Source: Halorussus salinisoli (GTDB taxonomy: Archaea > Halobacteriota > Halobacteria > Halobacteriales > Haladaptataceae). Taken from it: 64,000 nt of DNA. This document shows positions 18,144 through 26,870 of the stretch, piece by piece. Each line of letters opens with the position of its first letter. Position 1 is the stretch's first letter. A model generated the notes under the pieces. It saw only the letters and a program-made list of their open reading frames with translations, ran no database searches and was not told the origin of the DNA. The translations under genes and the position numbers were made by a program. The stretch is taken from assembly GCA_005239435.1 (NCBI GenBank), contig ML241305.1:643289-707288 (forward strand). The letters run 5' to 3'.

Positions 18144-18521
18144 ATGTACACCGTCACGGTCCAGCGCAACTTCGTGGCACAGCACTTCCTGACGGTCCCA
18201 GACCCCGGTCCGGAGGGTGACCTGCACTCTCACCACTACACCGCGAAGGTCCAACTCGCGGGCGAGGAGTTGAACGAGTACGGCTACCTCACCGACATCG
18301 ACGCCGTGGAGCGGCGACTCGACGCCACGGTGGACTACTACCGGGACGCCACGCTCAACGACCTGCTCGAGTTCGAGGGACTGAACCCGAGCGTCGAACA
18401 CTTCGCGCGCCTGTTCGGCCAGCGATTCTGGGAGGGCCTCGACGCACCCGAGGTCGGTTACCTGACGGTCAAACTCCGGGAGGACGACGTGGCGTGGGCC
18501 TCCCACGAGCGAGAGGTCTGA
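18144..18521 (+). CDS. 6-pyruvoyl-tetrahydropterin synthase-like (PTPS/QueD fold) protein
   Basis: 125 residues. MYTVTVQRNFVAQHFLTVP and LHSHHYTAKVQLAGEEL carry the histidine cluster that binds zinc in the T-fold PTPS family, and SVEHFARLFGQRFWEGL occupies the usual helix. The catalytic cysteine found before the HGH motif in PTPS and QueD is missing (PEGDLHSHHY), so the reaction may differ from standard pterin or queuosine chemistry. It lies 6 bases before the glycosyltransferase gene and is surely in the same transcript. Confidence 0.8.
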   Translation: MYTVTVQRNFVAQHFLTVPDPGPEGDLHSHHYTAKVQLAGEELNEYGYLTDIDAVERRLDATVDYYRDATLNDLLEFEGLNPSVEHFARLFGQRFWEGLDAPEVGYLTVKLREDDVAWASHEREV

Positions 18522-18527
18522 GGAGCG

Positions 18528-19622
18528 ATGCACGTCGGACTGGTGGTCTACGGCGACCCCGGGACCACGAGCGGCGGGTTCCTCTACGACCGGAAACTCG
18601 CCGCCGCCCTCCGCGACGGAGGCGACCGCGTGTCCGTGGTCTCGCTGGCGTGGCACGACTACCCCCGTGCGCTCGCCGATAGCTTCGACCTCCGGACTCG
18701 ACGCCGACTCCGAGGTTTCGACTTGCTGGTCGAAGACGAACTCTGTCACCCCTCGCTGGTCGGCCACAACCACGCTATCGGCGCGCCGGTCGTCACCGTC
18801 GTCCATCACCTCCGGGCCAGCGAGCAGTGGCCCGCGTGGCAAAAGCGCGTCTATCGGGCAGTCGAGCGGCGTTACCTCCGGAGTACCGACGCGGCAGTCT
18901 ACGTCAGCGACGCGACCCGACGCGACGCCGAGCGACTCGCCGGCCCCCGCCGGTCGGTGGTCGCCCGGCCCGCTGGCGACCGGTTCGACCCCGATATCGA
19001 CCGAGACGCCATCGCCGCTCGGGCCGAGCGCGACCCGCTCGAAATCGTCTTCGTCGGGAACCTCGTCCCGCGGAAAGGTCTCCACGTCCTGCTCGACGGA
19101 CTCGCCCGCGTCTCGGGCGACTGGCGTCTCTCGGTCGTCGGAAGCGAGTCCGACCCGGAGTACGCCCGACGGACCCGCGAGCGCGCCCGCGACCTCGGAG
19201 TCGCCGAGTGGGTCCGCTTCGAGGGCCGACTCTCGGACGCCGCGCTCGCCGACCGCCTCGCCGAGAGCCACCTGCTCGCGGTCCCCTCGCTACTCGAGGG
19301 CTACGGCATCGTCTACCTGGAGGGGATGGGGTTCGGCCTGCCAGCGCTCGCCACCACCGCCGGAGGAGCGACCGAGTTCGTCACCCACGGCGAAGACGGC
19401 TTCCTCGTCCCGCCGGGCGACAGCGAGGCGGTTGCGACCGCAGTCGGGACCGTGGCGTCCGACCGCGACCGACTCCGTGAGATGGGTCTCGCCGCCCGAC
19501 GCCGGTTCGAACGCCACCCGGGGTGGGACGAGTCGACGAAGAAAGTCCGGGCGTTCCTCCGGAGCGTCGCCGGCGAATCGGAACCGAGAGCCGAGCAATC
19601 GACCGGGGAGGCGCGGCCGTGA
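18528..19622 (+). CDS. GT4-family glycosyltransferase
   Basis: 364 residues with a GT-B fold: MHVGLVVYGDPGTTSGGFLY at the N-terminus, FVGNLVPRKGLHVLLDGLA (~170-188), and the EGYGIVYLEGMGFG segment carrying the E-x7-E retaining motif. Predicted soluble and cytoplasmic; sugar donor and acceptor cannot be read. ATG directly follows the PTPS-like gene, and its stop overlaps the methyltransferase start by 4 bases (GTGA), so the three genes form a tight operon. Confidence 0.88.
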   Translation: MHVGLVVYGDPGTTSGGFLYDRKLAAALRDGGDRVSVVSLAWHDYPRALADSFDLRTRRRLRGFDLLVEDELCHPSLVGHNHAIGAPVVTVVHHLRASEQWPAWQKRVYRAVERRYLRSTDAAVYVSDATRRDAERLAGPRRSVVARPAGDRFDPDIDRDAIAARAERDPLEIVFVGNLVPRKGLHVLLDGLARVSGDWRLSVVGSESDPEYARRTRERARDLGVAEWVRFEGRLSDAALADRLAESHLLAVPSLLEGYGIVYLEGMGFGLPALATTAGGATEFVTHGEDGFLVPPGDSEAVATAVGTVASDRDRLREMGLAARRRFERHPGWDESTKKVRAFLRSVAGESEPRAEQSTGEARP

Positions 19623-20512
19623 ACTTCCAGCGGTACCTCTCGGCCAAGCGAACCGTAGACGACCGGGCGCTGAACCGCCGCGTCGAGGACCGTCTCGCCG
19701 ACGAACTCCGAGAGAGAGACCGTCTGCGCGTGCTGGAGGTCGGCGCGGGCGTCGGCACGACGGTCACCCGACTCCTCGCCCGACCGTGGCTCCCCGACCG
19801 CGTGACCTACACTGCGCTCGACATCGAAGAACGGAACGTCGCGTCCGCGCGCATTCGCCTGCCCGTGCGAACCGCCGCGCTCGGCTACGCGGTCCGGCGC
19901 GCGGGCGACCGGTTCGTCTGTTCCCGGGGCCAGCGCCGGGTCGAAGTCGCGTTTCGGACCGCCGACGCCTTCGAGTTCCTCGCCGCGACCGACGAAGCGG
20001 TGGACCTGCTGGTCGCCCACGCCTTCGTGGACCTCGTGGACCCCGCCGACGCCCTCGCGGCGTTCCGAGATACGCTCGCCCCCGACGGTCTGGCGTACTG
20101 CCCCATCACCTTCGACAGCGAGACTATCTTCGAACCGGTAGCCGACGCCGAGTTCGAGGAGCGACTCCTCGACTCCTTCCACTCTCATCTCGACCGGTCG
20201 GGCGACAGCAGGGCGGGCCGTCATCTGCTCTCGCTGGCCCGCGACGGAGGCGGCGACGACGGCGTAGGCGGTGACGACGGCATCCTCGCAGCGGGCGGGT
20301 CGGACTGGCTGGTCCGGTCCCGCGACGGTGGCTATCCCGCCGACGAAGCCTACTTCCTCCACTGCATCACGGAGATGGTCGAGGGCGCGGTCCGCTCGGA
20401 GTCGGCAATCGACGACGGTCGCATCTCGGAGTGGGCGTCCCGCCGCCACGACCAGATAGACGTCGGGGAACTGGTGTACGTCGCGCATCAACTCGACTTG
20501 CTGATTCGGTGA
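19619..20512 (+). CDS. SAM-dependent methyltransferase, class I
   Basis: 297 residues. VLEVGAGVGTTVTRLL (~38-53) is motif I and TALDIEERNVASARIR holds the acidic motif II residue; LLVAHAFVDLVDPADALAAF is the motif IV region. GTG start in the 4-base overlap with the glycosyltransferase gene. Cys-containing YFLHCITEMVEG near the C-terminus is family-specific. The target may be the glycosylated product of the preceding genes; no sequence evidence fixes it. Confidence 0.83.
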   Translation: MNFQRYLSAKRTVDDRALNRRVEDRLADELRERDRLRVLEVGAGVGTTVTRLLARPWLPDRVTYTALDIEERNVASARIRLPVRTAALGYAVRRAGDRFVCSRGQRRVEVAFRTADAFEFLAATDEAVDLLVAHAFVDLVDPADALAAFRDTLAPDGLAYCPITFDSETIFEPVADAEFEERLLDSFHSHLDRSGDSRAGRHLLSLARDGGGDDGVGGDDGILAAGGSDWLVRSRDGGYPADEAYFLHCITEMVEGAVRSESAIDDGRISEWASRRHDQIDVGELVYVAHQLDLLIR

Positions 20513-20696
20513 AATCGACCGCGACCCGATACTGTGGGCCTTTCAGGACCGCTTCCGGTGGGTTTCGGGAGTACGCGACGGACGGATGAGAGGAGATTTT
20601 CTATATCGTCATACGATGTATCGTACTGTGAAGGTGGAAACCCCCGAGAGCCGAGCGACCCCGAGAAAAACGGCGTGGGGCCTCTCTTTTCGGTAC

Positions 20697-21842
20697 TCAG
20701 GCCGAACAGCGGTTCGGCCCCATCTCCAGTTCGGTCGCTTCCTGCATCTCCACCGCCTCCGCGCCGCGGTTGATGGCGATGACCCGCTCGTAGTTGGGCG
20801 GTTTCTCGTGGTCGCCCGAGGTCAGTCGGTCCACGAACTCGTCTTCGCCCAGTCGAAGTAAGTCGTAGGTCGTCCGAGCCTCGCCGACCGTCGAGCAGAC
20901 GGGATCGCCCGGTTCGCCGCGTTCGAACTCGCCGTCGCTGGTGACGTTGACGTGGCCCGGCAGGACCGTGACGTCGTCGGGTTCGGCCAGAATCGTACGG
21001 TGGAGCGACTCGTACTGCATTCTGGCACCCTCTCGGGCCTCCTCGCCGCTGAACTCCAGTTCGGTTCGACCTACCGACTCGACGTGGAGCGTGTCGGCGG
21101 TCAGGACGGCTTCGTCGTTCACCAGAACGTTGATCGTCTCGGTGGTGTGGCCCGGCACGCGAATCGCTTTGAGTTGCACGTCGCCGACCTCGACCACTTC
21201 GTTGCGTTCGAGCGGTTCGAAATCGTAGGATACGTCGCGCTCTCGGGCGGCCTCGCTCAGATGGTAGGGCACGCCGAGTTCTTCGGCGAGGCCGCGGCCT
21301 CCCGACACGTGGTCGGCGTGTACGTGGGTGTCGAAGACGTGGGTTATCTCCCAGTCGCGGTCGTCGGCCACGGCCCGGAACTCCGAGACGTGCCGAGTCG
21401 CGTCCACGATCGCGGCCTCGCCCGACTCCGGGTCGGCCACGACGTATCCCAGACACCCCTTCGCTCGGCGCTGGACTTGGACGATTTCGGCAGTTCCGCC
21501 GGTATCGACGGGGACCGAATCGTACACCTGGCTCCACGCTTCCATCCCGCCGGTCACGACCGCCACGTCCTCGTAGCCTGCCTCGCTCATCTCGTCGGCG
21601 AAGTGGTCCGACGTGATGCCTTTCGCGCAGATGGTCAGAACGCGGTCCGGACCGTCCACGAGCGAATCGAGTTCGGCCTTCCGGTCGTCGGTCAGCGACT
21701 CGTCGGCGTCGAACGGGAAGTGTTTCGCGCCGCGGACGTGCCACGACTCGTAGCTCTCGTCGCCGCGAGTGTCCAACAGCACGAAGTCCTCGTCAGAGTC
21801 GAGCATGTCTGCCAACCGTCGAGGAGTTACTTTCGCGGGCAT
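20697..21842 (-). CDS. Rhodanese-metallo-beta-lactamase fusion, persulfide dioxygenase-like (paralog 1)
   Basis: 381 residues. The N-terminal rhodanese domain (1-105) has the active-site loop TICAKGITSDH; the MBL domain has FDTHVHADHVSGG (~172), with HxHxDH metal ligands, then VPGHTTETINVL and a VLPGHVNVTSDG segment. Domain order is rhodanese first, opposite to many bacterial PDO-rhodanese fusions. The tail ELEMGPNRCSA is nearly the same as in the paralogs at 23070 and 46244. Expected role: oxidation of protein or low-molecular persulfide to sulfite. It is downstream of dsrE-like and tusA genes on the same strand. Confidence 0.87.
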   Translation of the reverse strand: MPAKVTPRRLADMLDSDEDFVLLDTRGDESYESWHVRGAKHFPFDADESLTDDRKAELDSLVDGPDRVLTICAKGITSDHFADEMSEAGYEDVAVVTGGMEAWSQVYDSVPVDTGGTAEIVQVQRRAKGCLGYVVADPESGEAAIVDATRHVSEFRAVADDRDWEITHVFDTHVHADHVSGGRGLAEELGVPYHLSEAARERDVSYDFEPLERNEVVEVGDVQLKAIRVPGHTTETINVLVNDEAVLTADTLHVESVGRTELEFSGEEAREGARMQYESLHRTILAEPDDVTVLPGHVNVTSDGEFERGEPGDPVCSTVGEARTTYDLLRLGEDEFVDRLTSGDHEKPPNYERVIAINRGAEAVEMQEATELEMGPNRCSA

Positions 21843-21950
21843 AGTTCGTTGGGAGCGAGGTCGTCTGCGCCCTTAATGCTGATTGCCACTGTGAAAACAG
21901 TGCAAGACCACGTCGCGGCGGTCGATGGAACGGCGAATCCGGCCGGAAAA

Positions 21951-22535
21951 TCAGACCAGCAGTTGAATGTCGGCGTCGGCCATGTGTTCGAGCGCGGTGG
22001 CCGCACCGACGCCGGTCGTCACGTCGTCGTACATCTCGTCTTCGTCGTAGTCCATCAGTTCCATCGTCATCTGGCAGGCCTGCAGGTCCACGCCGGTATC
22101 GAGCGACATCTCGATGAGTTCGTCGATGGTCGCGGTGCCCTGCTCGTCGATCTTCTTCTCCATCATCTTGGTCGCCATCGAGTCCATGAACGGGAGCGTG
22201 GCGACGGCGTTGGGCATCGGCATGCTCGGGTTGCCGACCGCGCTCATCTTGAGGTTCTTGGACTTCTCCTCGTGGAGGATGTCGAGTCCCCAGAACGTGT
22301 GGAAGACCACCACGTCCCAGCCGAACGCCGCGGCGGTGCTGGCGAGGATGAGCGGCGGGTACGCCATGTCGAACGTGCCCTTCGTGGCGATTATGGTCAT
22401 CTTCTTCTGGTCGTCACCGACGTCGGATCTGACAGCCGACAACTCTTCTTCCAGTTCCTCGATTCGAGCCTGTAGGTCCGCCACGTCTTCGGCGTTCGCG
22501 GCGGGGTCGGGACTCTGCGGAGTGTCCGTACTCAT
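21951..22535 (-). CDS. DsrE/DsrF/DrsH-like sulfur-relay protein
   Basis: 194 residues. An N-terminal coiled-coil stretch (ADLQARIEELEEELSAVRSD, 19-38) precedes the DsrE fold: KMTIIATKGTFDMAYPPLILASTAAAFGWDVVVFHTFWGL. A cysteine in VDLQACQMTMELM (~155) is the likely sulfane-sulfur carrier. Such proteins accept sulfur from TusA and pass it on. It is 3 bases downstream of tusA and precedes the rhodanese-MBL gene. Confidence 0.87.
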   Translation of the reverse strand: MSTDTPQSPDPAANAEDVADLQARIEELEEELSAVRSDVGDDQKKMTIIATKGTFDMAYPPLILASTAAAFGWDVVVFHTFWGLDILHEEKSKNLKMSAVGNPSMPMPNAVATLPFMDSMATKMMEKKIDEQGTATIDELIEMSLDTGVDLQACQMTMELMDYDEDEMYDDVTTGVGAATALEHMADADIQLLV

Positions 22536-22538
22536 TTT

Positions 22539-22796
22539 TTACTCGGTCTTGCGGACGTAGTGCTTGAAGACCGCTTCGCCGCCCTCTTCGGTCTCCTGCT
22601 GGTCGAGGAGTTCGACGCCGTCGGTCGTGTTCGCCCACCCTTCAATGTCGCTCATACTACCGGAGTCGGTAGCGACGACCTCCAGCACTTCGTCTTCGGA
22701 GAGGCCGTCAGTCGCTTGCTTGGACTTGACGACGGGCATTGGGCAGGACTGTCCTTTCACGTCGAGGGTTTCGGTAATGTCGTATTCTGTATTCAT
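22539..22796 (-). CDS. tusA: TusA-family sulfur carrier
   Basis: 85 residues. LDVKGQSCPMPVVKSKQA contains the CPxP signature with the persulfide-carrying Cys near residue 18. The remainder VLEVVATDSGSMSDIEGWA...GGEAVFKHYVRKTE is a standard TusA fold. The ATG at 22796 was chosen because upstream in-frame residues run through the promoter. Stop and next start are 3 bases apart, so tusA and the DsrE-like gene form an operon. Confidence 0.93.
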   Translation of the reverse strand: MNTEYDITETLDVKGQSCPMPVVKSKQATDGLSEDEVLEVVATDSGSMSDIEGWANTTDGVELLDQQETEEGGEAVFKHYVRKTE

Positions 22797-22823
22797 TGTC
22801 AACACCGATCTTCTATCTTGTGC

Positions 22824-22837
22824 GTACTGAGCAATAC
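22824..22837 (-). promoter_or_regulatory. Imperfect palindrome in the tusA leader
   Basis: GTACTGAGCAATAC, two paired positions off the perfect palindrome at 23012. On the minus strand it lies downstream of an AACCTTTTATCC BRE/TATA-like box (about 22850-22861), near the expected transcription start of tusA. It may be a repressor site. Confidence 0.5.
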
Positions 22838-23011
22838 CGGGTGCCGGGATAAAAGGTTGTTGGTTCTTGGGCCAATCGAGCAAGACAAGTTCGTGATCGA
22901 AGTCCCTCGAACGTACGCGCGATGGATTATAATAGTTCTCTGAGGCCGTTTGTCTCCGAAAACCTGTTTCGACTCGGAGGAGGGCGAACTACGGGGAACG
23001 CTATGTTGTTG

Positions 23012-23025
23012 GTATTGCGCAATAC
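23012..23025 (+). promoter_or_regulatory. Perfect 14-base palindrome upstream of rhodanese-MBL gene
   Basis: GTATTGCGCAATAC, a perfect palindrome, is followed directly by TATGCAAACCCTTATG, which looks like a BRE/TATA element about 35 bases before the ATG at 23070. Related sequences lie at 22824 and 25559. Probable operator of the sulfur island. Confidence 0.6.
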
Positions 23026-23069
23026 TATGCAAACCCTTATGAGGGAGCGTCCGAATAGGTCTATTCGTA

Positions 23070-24260
23070 ATGAGTGATTCAGAGTTCCCGACTCCCGACG
23101 TGGACGTCGAAGGAATCGAACCCGAAACGCTGAAAGAGAGCATCGACGCGGGCGAGGAGATTTTCCTCCTCGACAACCGCGTGCCCGACGACGTAGAGGA
23201 GTGGGCCATCGAAGGAGAGAACGTCGAAGTTCTCAACGTGCCCTACTTCGAGTTCCTCGCGGGCGAACCCGACGAAGAAGTCTTCGAGCAGTTGCCCGAC
23301 GACCAGCAAATCGTGACGCTGTGCGCGAAAGGCGAATCCAGCGAGTACGTCGCTGGCCAGCTGATCGAGCGCGGTTACGACGCCGCACACCTCGAAAACG
23401 GCATGCAGGGCTGGGCGCGCGTCTTCGAGTACAAGGAGATAGACGCCGACTCGGACGCCACCATCGCCCAGTACCAGCGCCCGTCCAGCGGCTGCATGAG
23501 CTACCTCGTCGTCTCCGGCGACGAAGCCGCGGTCGTCGACCCCTTGCGGGCGTTCACCGACACGTACCAGCAGGACGCCCGGGCGCTCGGTGCGGACCTG
23601 AAGTACGCGATCGACACGCACGTCCACGCCGACCACGTCTCCGGCGTCCGCGCTCTCGCGGACGAAGGCGTCGAGGGTATCCTCCCGGCGGCCGCAGTCG
23701 AGCGCGGCGTCACCTACGACGACGCGGTCACGCAGGCCGAGGACGGCGACGTGTTCGAGGTCGGCGACGTCGACATCGAGACGGTCTTCACGCCCGGCCA
23801 CACCTCCGGAATGACCTCGTACCTCGTGGACGACGCCGTCCTCCTGACGGGCGACGGCCTGTTCGCCGAGAGCGTGGCCCGGCCCGACCTCGAGGGCGGC
23901 GACGAAGGCGCGCCCGACGCGGCCCGCCAACTCTACGAGTCGCTACAGGAGCGCGTTCTGGCACACGACGACAGCGTTATCGTCGGCGGTGCGCACTTCA
24001 GCGACGCGGCCGAGACGGCCGACGACGGCACCTACACCGCGACCATCGGCGAGTTGAAGGAGACGATGGACGCACTGACGATGGACGAAGACGAGTTCGT
24101 GGAACTCGTCCTCTCGGACATGCCGCCCCGGCCCGCCAACTACGAGGAGGTCATCGGGACCAACCTCGGACAGGAAGACCAGACCGACGAAGAGGCGTTC
24201 GAGTTGGAACTCGGCCCGAACAACTGTGCGGCGAGTTCCGACGCGATGACCAGCGACTAA
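23070..24260 (+). CDS. Rhodanese-metallo-beta-lactamase fusion, persulfide dioxygenase-like (paralog 2)
   Basis: 396 residues. Rhodanese loop VTLCAKGESSEY, then SGCMSYLVVSGDEAAVVDPLRAF opens the MBL domain; DTHVHADHVSG carries metal ligands and FTPGHTSGMTSYLVDD and LLTGDGLFAESVARPDL complete the fold. The C-terminus has the shared LELGPNNCAA motif followed by nine extra residues. It is the first gene of a plus-strand run with the two YeeE/YedE genes 24 bases downstream. Leaderless start is likely, given the TATA-like box about 30 bases upstream. Confidence 0.88.
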   Translation: MSDSEFPTPDVDVEGIEPETLKESIDAGEEIFLLDNRVPDDVEEWAIEGENVEVLNVPYFEFLAGEPDEEVFEQLPDDQQIVTLCAKGESSEYVAGQLIERGYDAAHLENGMQGWARVFEYKEIDADSDATIAQYQRPSSGCMSYLVVSGDEAAVVDPLRAFTDTYQQDARALGADLKYAIDTHVHADHVSGVRALADEGVEGILPAAAVERGVTYDDAVTQAEDGDVFEVGDVDIETVFTPGHTSGMTSYLVDDAVLLTGDGLFAESVARPDLEGGDEGAPDAARQLYESLQERVLAHDDSVIVGGAHFSDAAETADDGTYTATIGELKETMDALTMDEDEFVELVLSDMPPRPANYEEVIGTNLGQEDQTDEEAFELELGPNNCAASSDAMTSD

Positions 24261-24284
24261 ACTACCAAGGACTGAGATAGCATC

Positions 24285-24770
24285 ATGGAACCACTCGTAA
24301 CGTTCGCGGACTTGTTCCCGAACGGAGTCTGGCGGTACGCCGCGGGCGGGGCGCTCATCGGCTTGGGCACCGCCGCCATCTACCTCGGCACCGCGATTCC
24401 GGCCGGAGCGAGTACGTTCTTCGAATCGACGCTGTCGTACGTCTCCGACGTACCGCGGTTCAACCGCGCGAAGTACGTCGCCTCGCGCGACTGGCGAGTC
24501 GCGTTCACGCTGAGCATCGTCGCGGGCGCGGCCATCTACGCTCTCGCGTTCGGCGAGTTCGGGTGGACGACCGAGGTTTCGTGGCCGCGACTCCTCGTCG
24601 GAGGCGTGCTCGTCGGCGTCGGCACTCGAATCGGAAAGGGATGTACATCCGGCCACGGCATCTGCGGCGTCGGGTCGGTGGCTCCCACGTCGCTGGTCAA
24701 CGTGGCGACGTTCCTCGGAGTCGCTATCGTGACCGCTCAACTGATGCAGGCCGCGGGGGTGTCGCCGTGA
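24285..24770 (+). CDS. YeeE/YedE-type sulfur transporter, subunit 1
   Basis: 161 residues with about four hydrophobic helices. GVGTRIGKGCTSGHGICGVG (~109-128) is the hallmark cysteine motif of YeeE/YedE (TsuA) proteins, whose cysteines relay thiosulfate through the membrane. The bacterial protein is one long chain; here it is split, with the second half encoded by the overlapping next gene. TusA-like and rhodanese genes alongside strongly support sulfur uptake. Confidence 0.9.
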   Translation: MEPLVTFADLFPNGVWRYAAGGALIGLGTAAIYLGTAIPAGASTFFESTLSYVSDVPRFNRAKYVASRDWRVAFTLSIVAGAAIYALAFGEFGWTTEVSWPRLLVGGVLVGVGTRIGKGCTSGHGICGVGSVAPTSLVNVATFLGVAIVTAQLMQAAGVSP

Positions 24771-25252
24771 GCCGACGCGACGAAGCAGGGGACGGGCAGG
24801 AGCGCCATCCCCTGTTCATGCCACTCGTCGTGGTCGGCGGCCTGGTGTTCGGCTTCGGTCTCGGCCTGAGCCACATGGCTCGGCCCGAGGTCGTACTGGA
24901 CTTCCTCCAGTTCGAGGACTTCGGCCTGGTGTTCGTGTTGGGCGTCGGCTCCATCGTCGCGGGCATCGCGTTCGCGATCGGGGTCAACTTCCTCGACCGA
25001 GCGCCGCTGACGGGGCGACCCTACGCCCGGCGGCTGAAGTCGTTCGATCGGAGCGTCCTCACGGGCGGAGTCATCTTCGGCGTCGGCTGGGGTATCTCGG
25101 GCATCTGTCCGGGTGCGGCCTACGCCAGCGTTGGTATCGGGAACTATCCCATCCTGATAGCCATCGGCGGGATGTTCATCGGCGCGTACGCACAGGGACT
25201 TTGGCGCGCCCGAACCAGCGACGAACCCGCCGCGACTTCGACCAGCGACTGA
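24767..25252 (+). CDS. YeeE/YedE-type sulfur transporter, subunit 2
   Basis: 161 residues from a GTG that overlaps the previous stop by 4 bases (GTGA). MPLVVVGGLVFGFGLGLSHMA is the first helix, and GVIFGVGWGISGICPGAAYAS the conserved half-motif with a single Cys. An LSHMARPE loop and a NFLDRAPLTGRPY loop are typical of DUF6691/YedE partners. It presumably pairs with the preceding subunit to form one channel. Confidence 0.9.
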   Translation: MSRRDEAGDGQERHPLFMPLVVVGGLVFGFGLGLSHMARPEVVLDFLQFEDFGLVFVLGVGSIVAGIAFAIGVNFLDRAPLTGRPYARRLKSFDRSVLTGGVIFGVGWGISGICPGAAYASVGIGNYPILIAIGGMFIGAYAQGLWRARTSDEPAATSTSD

Positions 25253-25658
25253 ATCGACTTTCGACCGACTTCGACTCGTTCTCTCGAATCCGTAGTTTCG
25301 GAGAGCCACTGCGCCTTCGGTGAGGCGTGGCTGTTCGACCCGCCGAGTGCCAACTGCCACCGATATTGAACTGTTCTACAAGACTCATCGCCCAGTGAGC
25401 GGTGGTTCGAGCTATCGACGCACCGGCGAGCAGTGCGTGAGTCCCCCGTCGTCGTGCGCGGTGTGTAATCGGCTACAGCCGCCGACCGATTTCGACTCGC
25501 GCTCGAGCTGTAGTCACGCATAACGTATGTCTAACCACGCGTAGGATAGCGGAATATGGTATTGTGCACTAATCCCAAAACCGTTAAGTAGAGTAGTCGG
25601 TTAGCTACAGTTGCGCAGAAATACATGAAATCCACAATACTGTATCGAGGGTCGAATC
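25253..25658 (+). promoter_or_regulatory. Intergenic region with palindrome-like site before the small protein/TauE pair
   Basis: About 405 bases with no supported gene. At 25559 GTATTGTGCACTAA differs from the 23012 palindrome at three positions and is followed by CCCAAAACCGTTAAGTAG, a BRE/TATA-like run. A further GTTGCGCAGAAATAC lies at 25610. The rest has no recognisable feature. Confidence 0.5.
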
Positions 25659-25808
25659 ATGTTCGGGATTGAAACCGTGTCGGGGCCTGCCGGGGCCGCA
25701 CTGCTGATCGGCGTCGTACTGCTGGAGGCGATTCTGCTGTACGTCGGCTACGGAATCTTAGAGCGCCTGTTCGGGCCGACCATCACGGAACTCCTCCGGG
25801 GTGAGTGA
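25659..25808 (+). CDS. Tiny single-span membrane protein encoded upstream of TauE/SafE (copy 1)
   Basis: 49 residues. It starts MFGIETVSGPAG and has one hydrophobic span ALLIGVVLLEAILLYVGYGI (13-32), then a short tail ERLFGPTITELLRGE. Its stop overlaps a possible GTG start and lies two bases before the ATG of the TauE gene, in the context TGACGATGGA. The protein at 61128-61283 has the same length, the same M-GxET start, the same GEAI/LEAI-LY-GYG core and the same junction with a TauE gene. This recurrence argues it is a real, translated gene. Function unknown; an accessory subunit of the permease is the simplest idea. Confidence 0.75.
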   Translation: MFGIETVSGPAGAALLIGVVLLEAILLYVGYGILERLFGPTITELLRGE

Positions 25809-25810
25809 CG

Positions 25811-26848
25811 ATGGAGATATTCGGTGTCGCGGCGTCCCTGCTGGGAATGTTCGCCGGGTTCGGACTGCTCATCGGCCTCCTGTTCGGATTCTTCGGGATG
25901 GGTGGGTCGTTCCTCGTCACACCCGCGCTCCTCGTGATGGGGTACAAGACGGACGTGGCCGTCGCGTCCGGACTCGCGTTCGTGTTCGGAACGTCGGTCA
26001 TCGCCACGCTCAAACACCGTGACCTCGGGCAAGTCGATTACAAACTCGGGGTCCTGATGATCGCCGGAACGACCGCCGGTATCGAAGTCGGGAAGATAGG
26101 ACTCCACTGGCTACAGGACATCGGATTCGCCGACACGGTAGTCAGCGTGGCTTACGTGGCACTCCTCGGCGGTATCGGCGTCTTCATCACCTACAATGCG
26201 ATCAAGGGTGACAGTGGCGGCGGTGTCGGCCACGACGCCGAGGGCGACGGTGAAATCGACGCAGACGACATCCCCGAAATCGCCGAGACGATTCAGTCGT
26301 ACCGGGTCCCGCCGATGATGAAGCTCAGGGGTGGCGTGCGAGTCTCGCTCTGGATGATTCTCGGCGTCGCGTTCGCCACGGGCCTATTGTCTGGCTTCCT
26401 CGGCGTCGGTGGCGGCTTCATCCGGATGCCCGCCCTGTTCTACCTCATCGGCGTTCCGGTCCCGGTCGCCGTCGGGACCGACCTGTTCGAGATCGTATTC
26501 TCGGGCGGTCTCGGGAGCTTCCTGTACGCGATGGACGGCGCGGTCAACCTGACAATCGTGGCTCCGCTCCTCGCCGGAAGTGCGCTCGGGGCACGACTCG
26601 GTGCCGCGGCCACGAGCCTCGTCGAGGAGGGCGACATCAAGGTGTACTTCGGCGTGATGCTGTTGCTGGGCGCTATCGCCGTCGCCGTGCGCAAGGTCGG
26701 TGGCGTCATCGAGATGCCCGTCCTCGACGTAGTTAGCCTCGCCATCATCGTCGGTGCCGCGTTGCTCGTGAGCGGTGCAGTGGTCGTGAGTTCCATCCGG
26801 GAACTCCGTGCCGAGACCAGCGAACCCGTCGCGTCGGCCAGTGACTAA
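25811..26848 (+). CDS. TauE/SafE-family sulfite/sulfur-compound exporter
   Basis: 345 residues. Two repeats of the TSUP fold: GFGLLIGLLFGFFGMGGSFLVTPALL (N half, ~15-40) and FATGLLSGFLGVGGGFIRMPALFYL (C half, ~192-216), with a hydrophilic loop GHDAEGDGEIDADD between. ATG at 25811 chosen; a GTG at 25805 would fit the overlap with the tiny gene. The location beside persulfide dioxygenase-like genes suggests export of sulfite. A close paralog lies at 60127. Confidence 0.88.
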   Translation: MEIFGVAASLLGMFAGFGLLIGLLFGFFGMGGSFLVTPALLVMGYKTDVAVASGLAFVFGTSVIATLKHRDLGQVDYKLGVLMIAGTTAGIEVGKIGLHWLQDIGFADTVVSVAYVALLGGIGVFITYNAIKGDSGGGVGHDAEGDGEIDADDIPEIAETIQSYRVPPMMKLRGGVRVSLWMILGVAFATGLLSGFLGVGGGFIRMPALFYLIGVPVPVAVGTDLFEIVFSGGLGSFLYAMDGAVNLTIVAPLLAGSALGARLGAAATSLVEEGDIKVYFGVMLLLGAIAVAVRKVGGVIEMPVLDVVSLAIIVGAALLVSGAVVVSSIRELRAETSEPVASASD

Positions 26849-26870
26849 CCCGACGCGGCCGTGTGAGGCA

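Noticed and set aside
20612..20625. TACGAT-GT-ATCGTA inverted repeat
   Set aside because: Lies between convergent genes; short arms are expected by chance in an AT-rich terminator region, so not called as an operator.
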